Below are positions 45,953 through 46,110 of a stretch of DNA of 46,110 nt, in pieces; position 1 is the stretch's first letter, and each line of letters opens with the position of its first letter. The translations under genes and the position numbers were made by a program. The stretch is from an uncultured Pelagibacteraceae bacterium (lineage in GTDB: Bacteria > Pseudomonadota > Alphaproteobacteria > Pelagibacterales > Pelagibacteraceae): positions 1 through 46,110 of the forward strand of contig CACAZG010000003.1 in the NCBI GenBank assembly GCA_902536975.1, given 5' to 3'. The notes under the pieces were generated by a model. It searched no databases and was not told the origin of the DNA. It worked only from the letters and a program-made list of their open reading frames with translations.

Positions 45953-46110
45953 TTGTCATTCGTTAAGTCAGATTTAATAAAAGAATTAGCAAATAATTAT
46001 CCAAATTTTTTGAAAAAAGACTTGATCAAAATTTTTGAGATTATGATTTATGAAATGCAAGAAGCTGTTAAAAGGGGTGAGAGAGTAGAGCTTAGAGATG
46101 TGTTTACAAT
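45953..46110 (+). CDS. ihfB: integration host factor beta subunit (partial, 5' end only)
   Basis: 52 codons from a TTG start to the window edge. The sequence VKSDLIKELANNYPNFLKKDLIKI and RGERVELRD matches the N-terminal half of the IHF beta / HU-like fold, which bends DNA as a heterodimer with IHF alpha. No ATG is available before the conserved start, so TTG is the choice. The expected GFG motif after VELR reads DVFT. Position after rpsA is the conserved one. Confidence 0.9.
   Translation, partial: MSFVKSDLIKELANNYPNFLKKDLIKIFEIMIYEMQEAVKRGERVELRDVFT

Noticed and set aside
1..46110. CRISPR arrays, IS elements, prophage genes, tRNA or rRNA genes
   Set aside because: Reading both strands showed no direct repeat arrays, transposase, integrase or phage proteins, and no tRNA-like or rRNA segments.

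Overview
The window is a gene-dense, very AT-rich (roughly 70% A+T by eye) stretch of bacterial chromosome with almost no spacer DNA. Many genes overlap by the TAATG/TGATG one-base type, and several convergent genes abut or overlap at their stops. Gene content and order point to an alphaproteobacterium of the SAR11 clade (Pelagibacterales). The evidence is GcrA, a DUF4167 gene beside prmC-prfA, the cycM / kdsB-pheA arrangement, SRP RNA-dnaX-ebfC-recR, aroA-cmk-rpsA-ihfB, an Fe(III) ABC system, two dimethylglycine/sarcosine dehydrogenase-type flavoproteins and malate synthase G. The assignment is inferred from content; no 16S rRNA is present.

Region 1 (1-5978, + strand): the tail of a membrane protein, then an FAD/GcvT-type dehydrogenase followed in one operon by etfB, etfA and ETF-quinone oxidoreductase. 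Together these form a route from methylated amines or amino acids into the quinone pool. Region 2 (5979-9416): DUF2237-hisI on the minus strand, diverging from folE, an AcuI/YhdH-type reductase and a LysR regulator. Region 3 (9417-16233, + strand): an iron-uptake operon behind a near-consensus Fur box, consisting of binding protein, a tiny Cys-rich ORF, an internal hairpin, permease and ATPase. A second FAD/GcvT dehydrogenase and a truncated M23 peptidase remnant follow.

Region 4 (16235-20845, - strand): lysC-ispG-prfA-prmC-DUF4167. Region 5 (20915-29364): ubiG, DUF1178, argJ, secA, accA (with an unusual C-terminal membrane segment) and malate synthase G (with no room for the glycine riboswitch known for SAR11 malate synthase). 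Region 6 (29365-33643, - strand): kdsB-pheA, then SRP RNA with its own promoter running straight into dnaX-ebfC-recR. Region 7 (33740-39022): cytochrome c, argF-argD-ABC-2 permease, GcrA, a SHOCT protein and an NDUFA9-like protein. Region 8 (39040-46110, + strand): RNase D, then a lipopolysaccharide cluster (kdsD, lptC-like, lptB), aroA, a cytidylate kinase whose P-loop lysine is replaced by alanine, rpsA and the start of ihfB.

No tRNA, rRNA, IS element, CRISPR array or phage gene was seen, and no gene-free stretch exceeds 300 bases. The window is mostly core metabolism. I see no clear undescribed multi-gene system. The points most worth a second look are the degenerate P-loop of Cmk, the AccA membrane tail, the small Cys-rich ORF in the iron operon, the SRP RNA/dnaX fusion and the missing glycine riboswitch.
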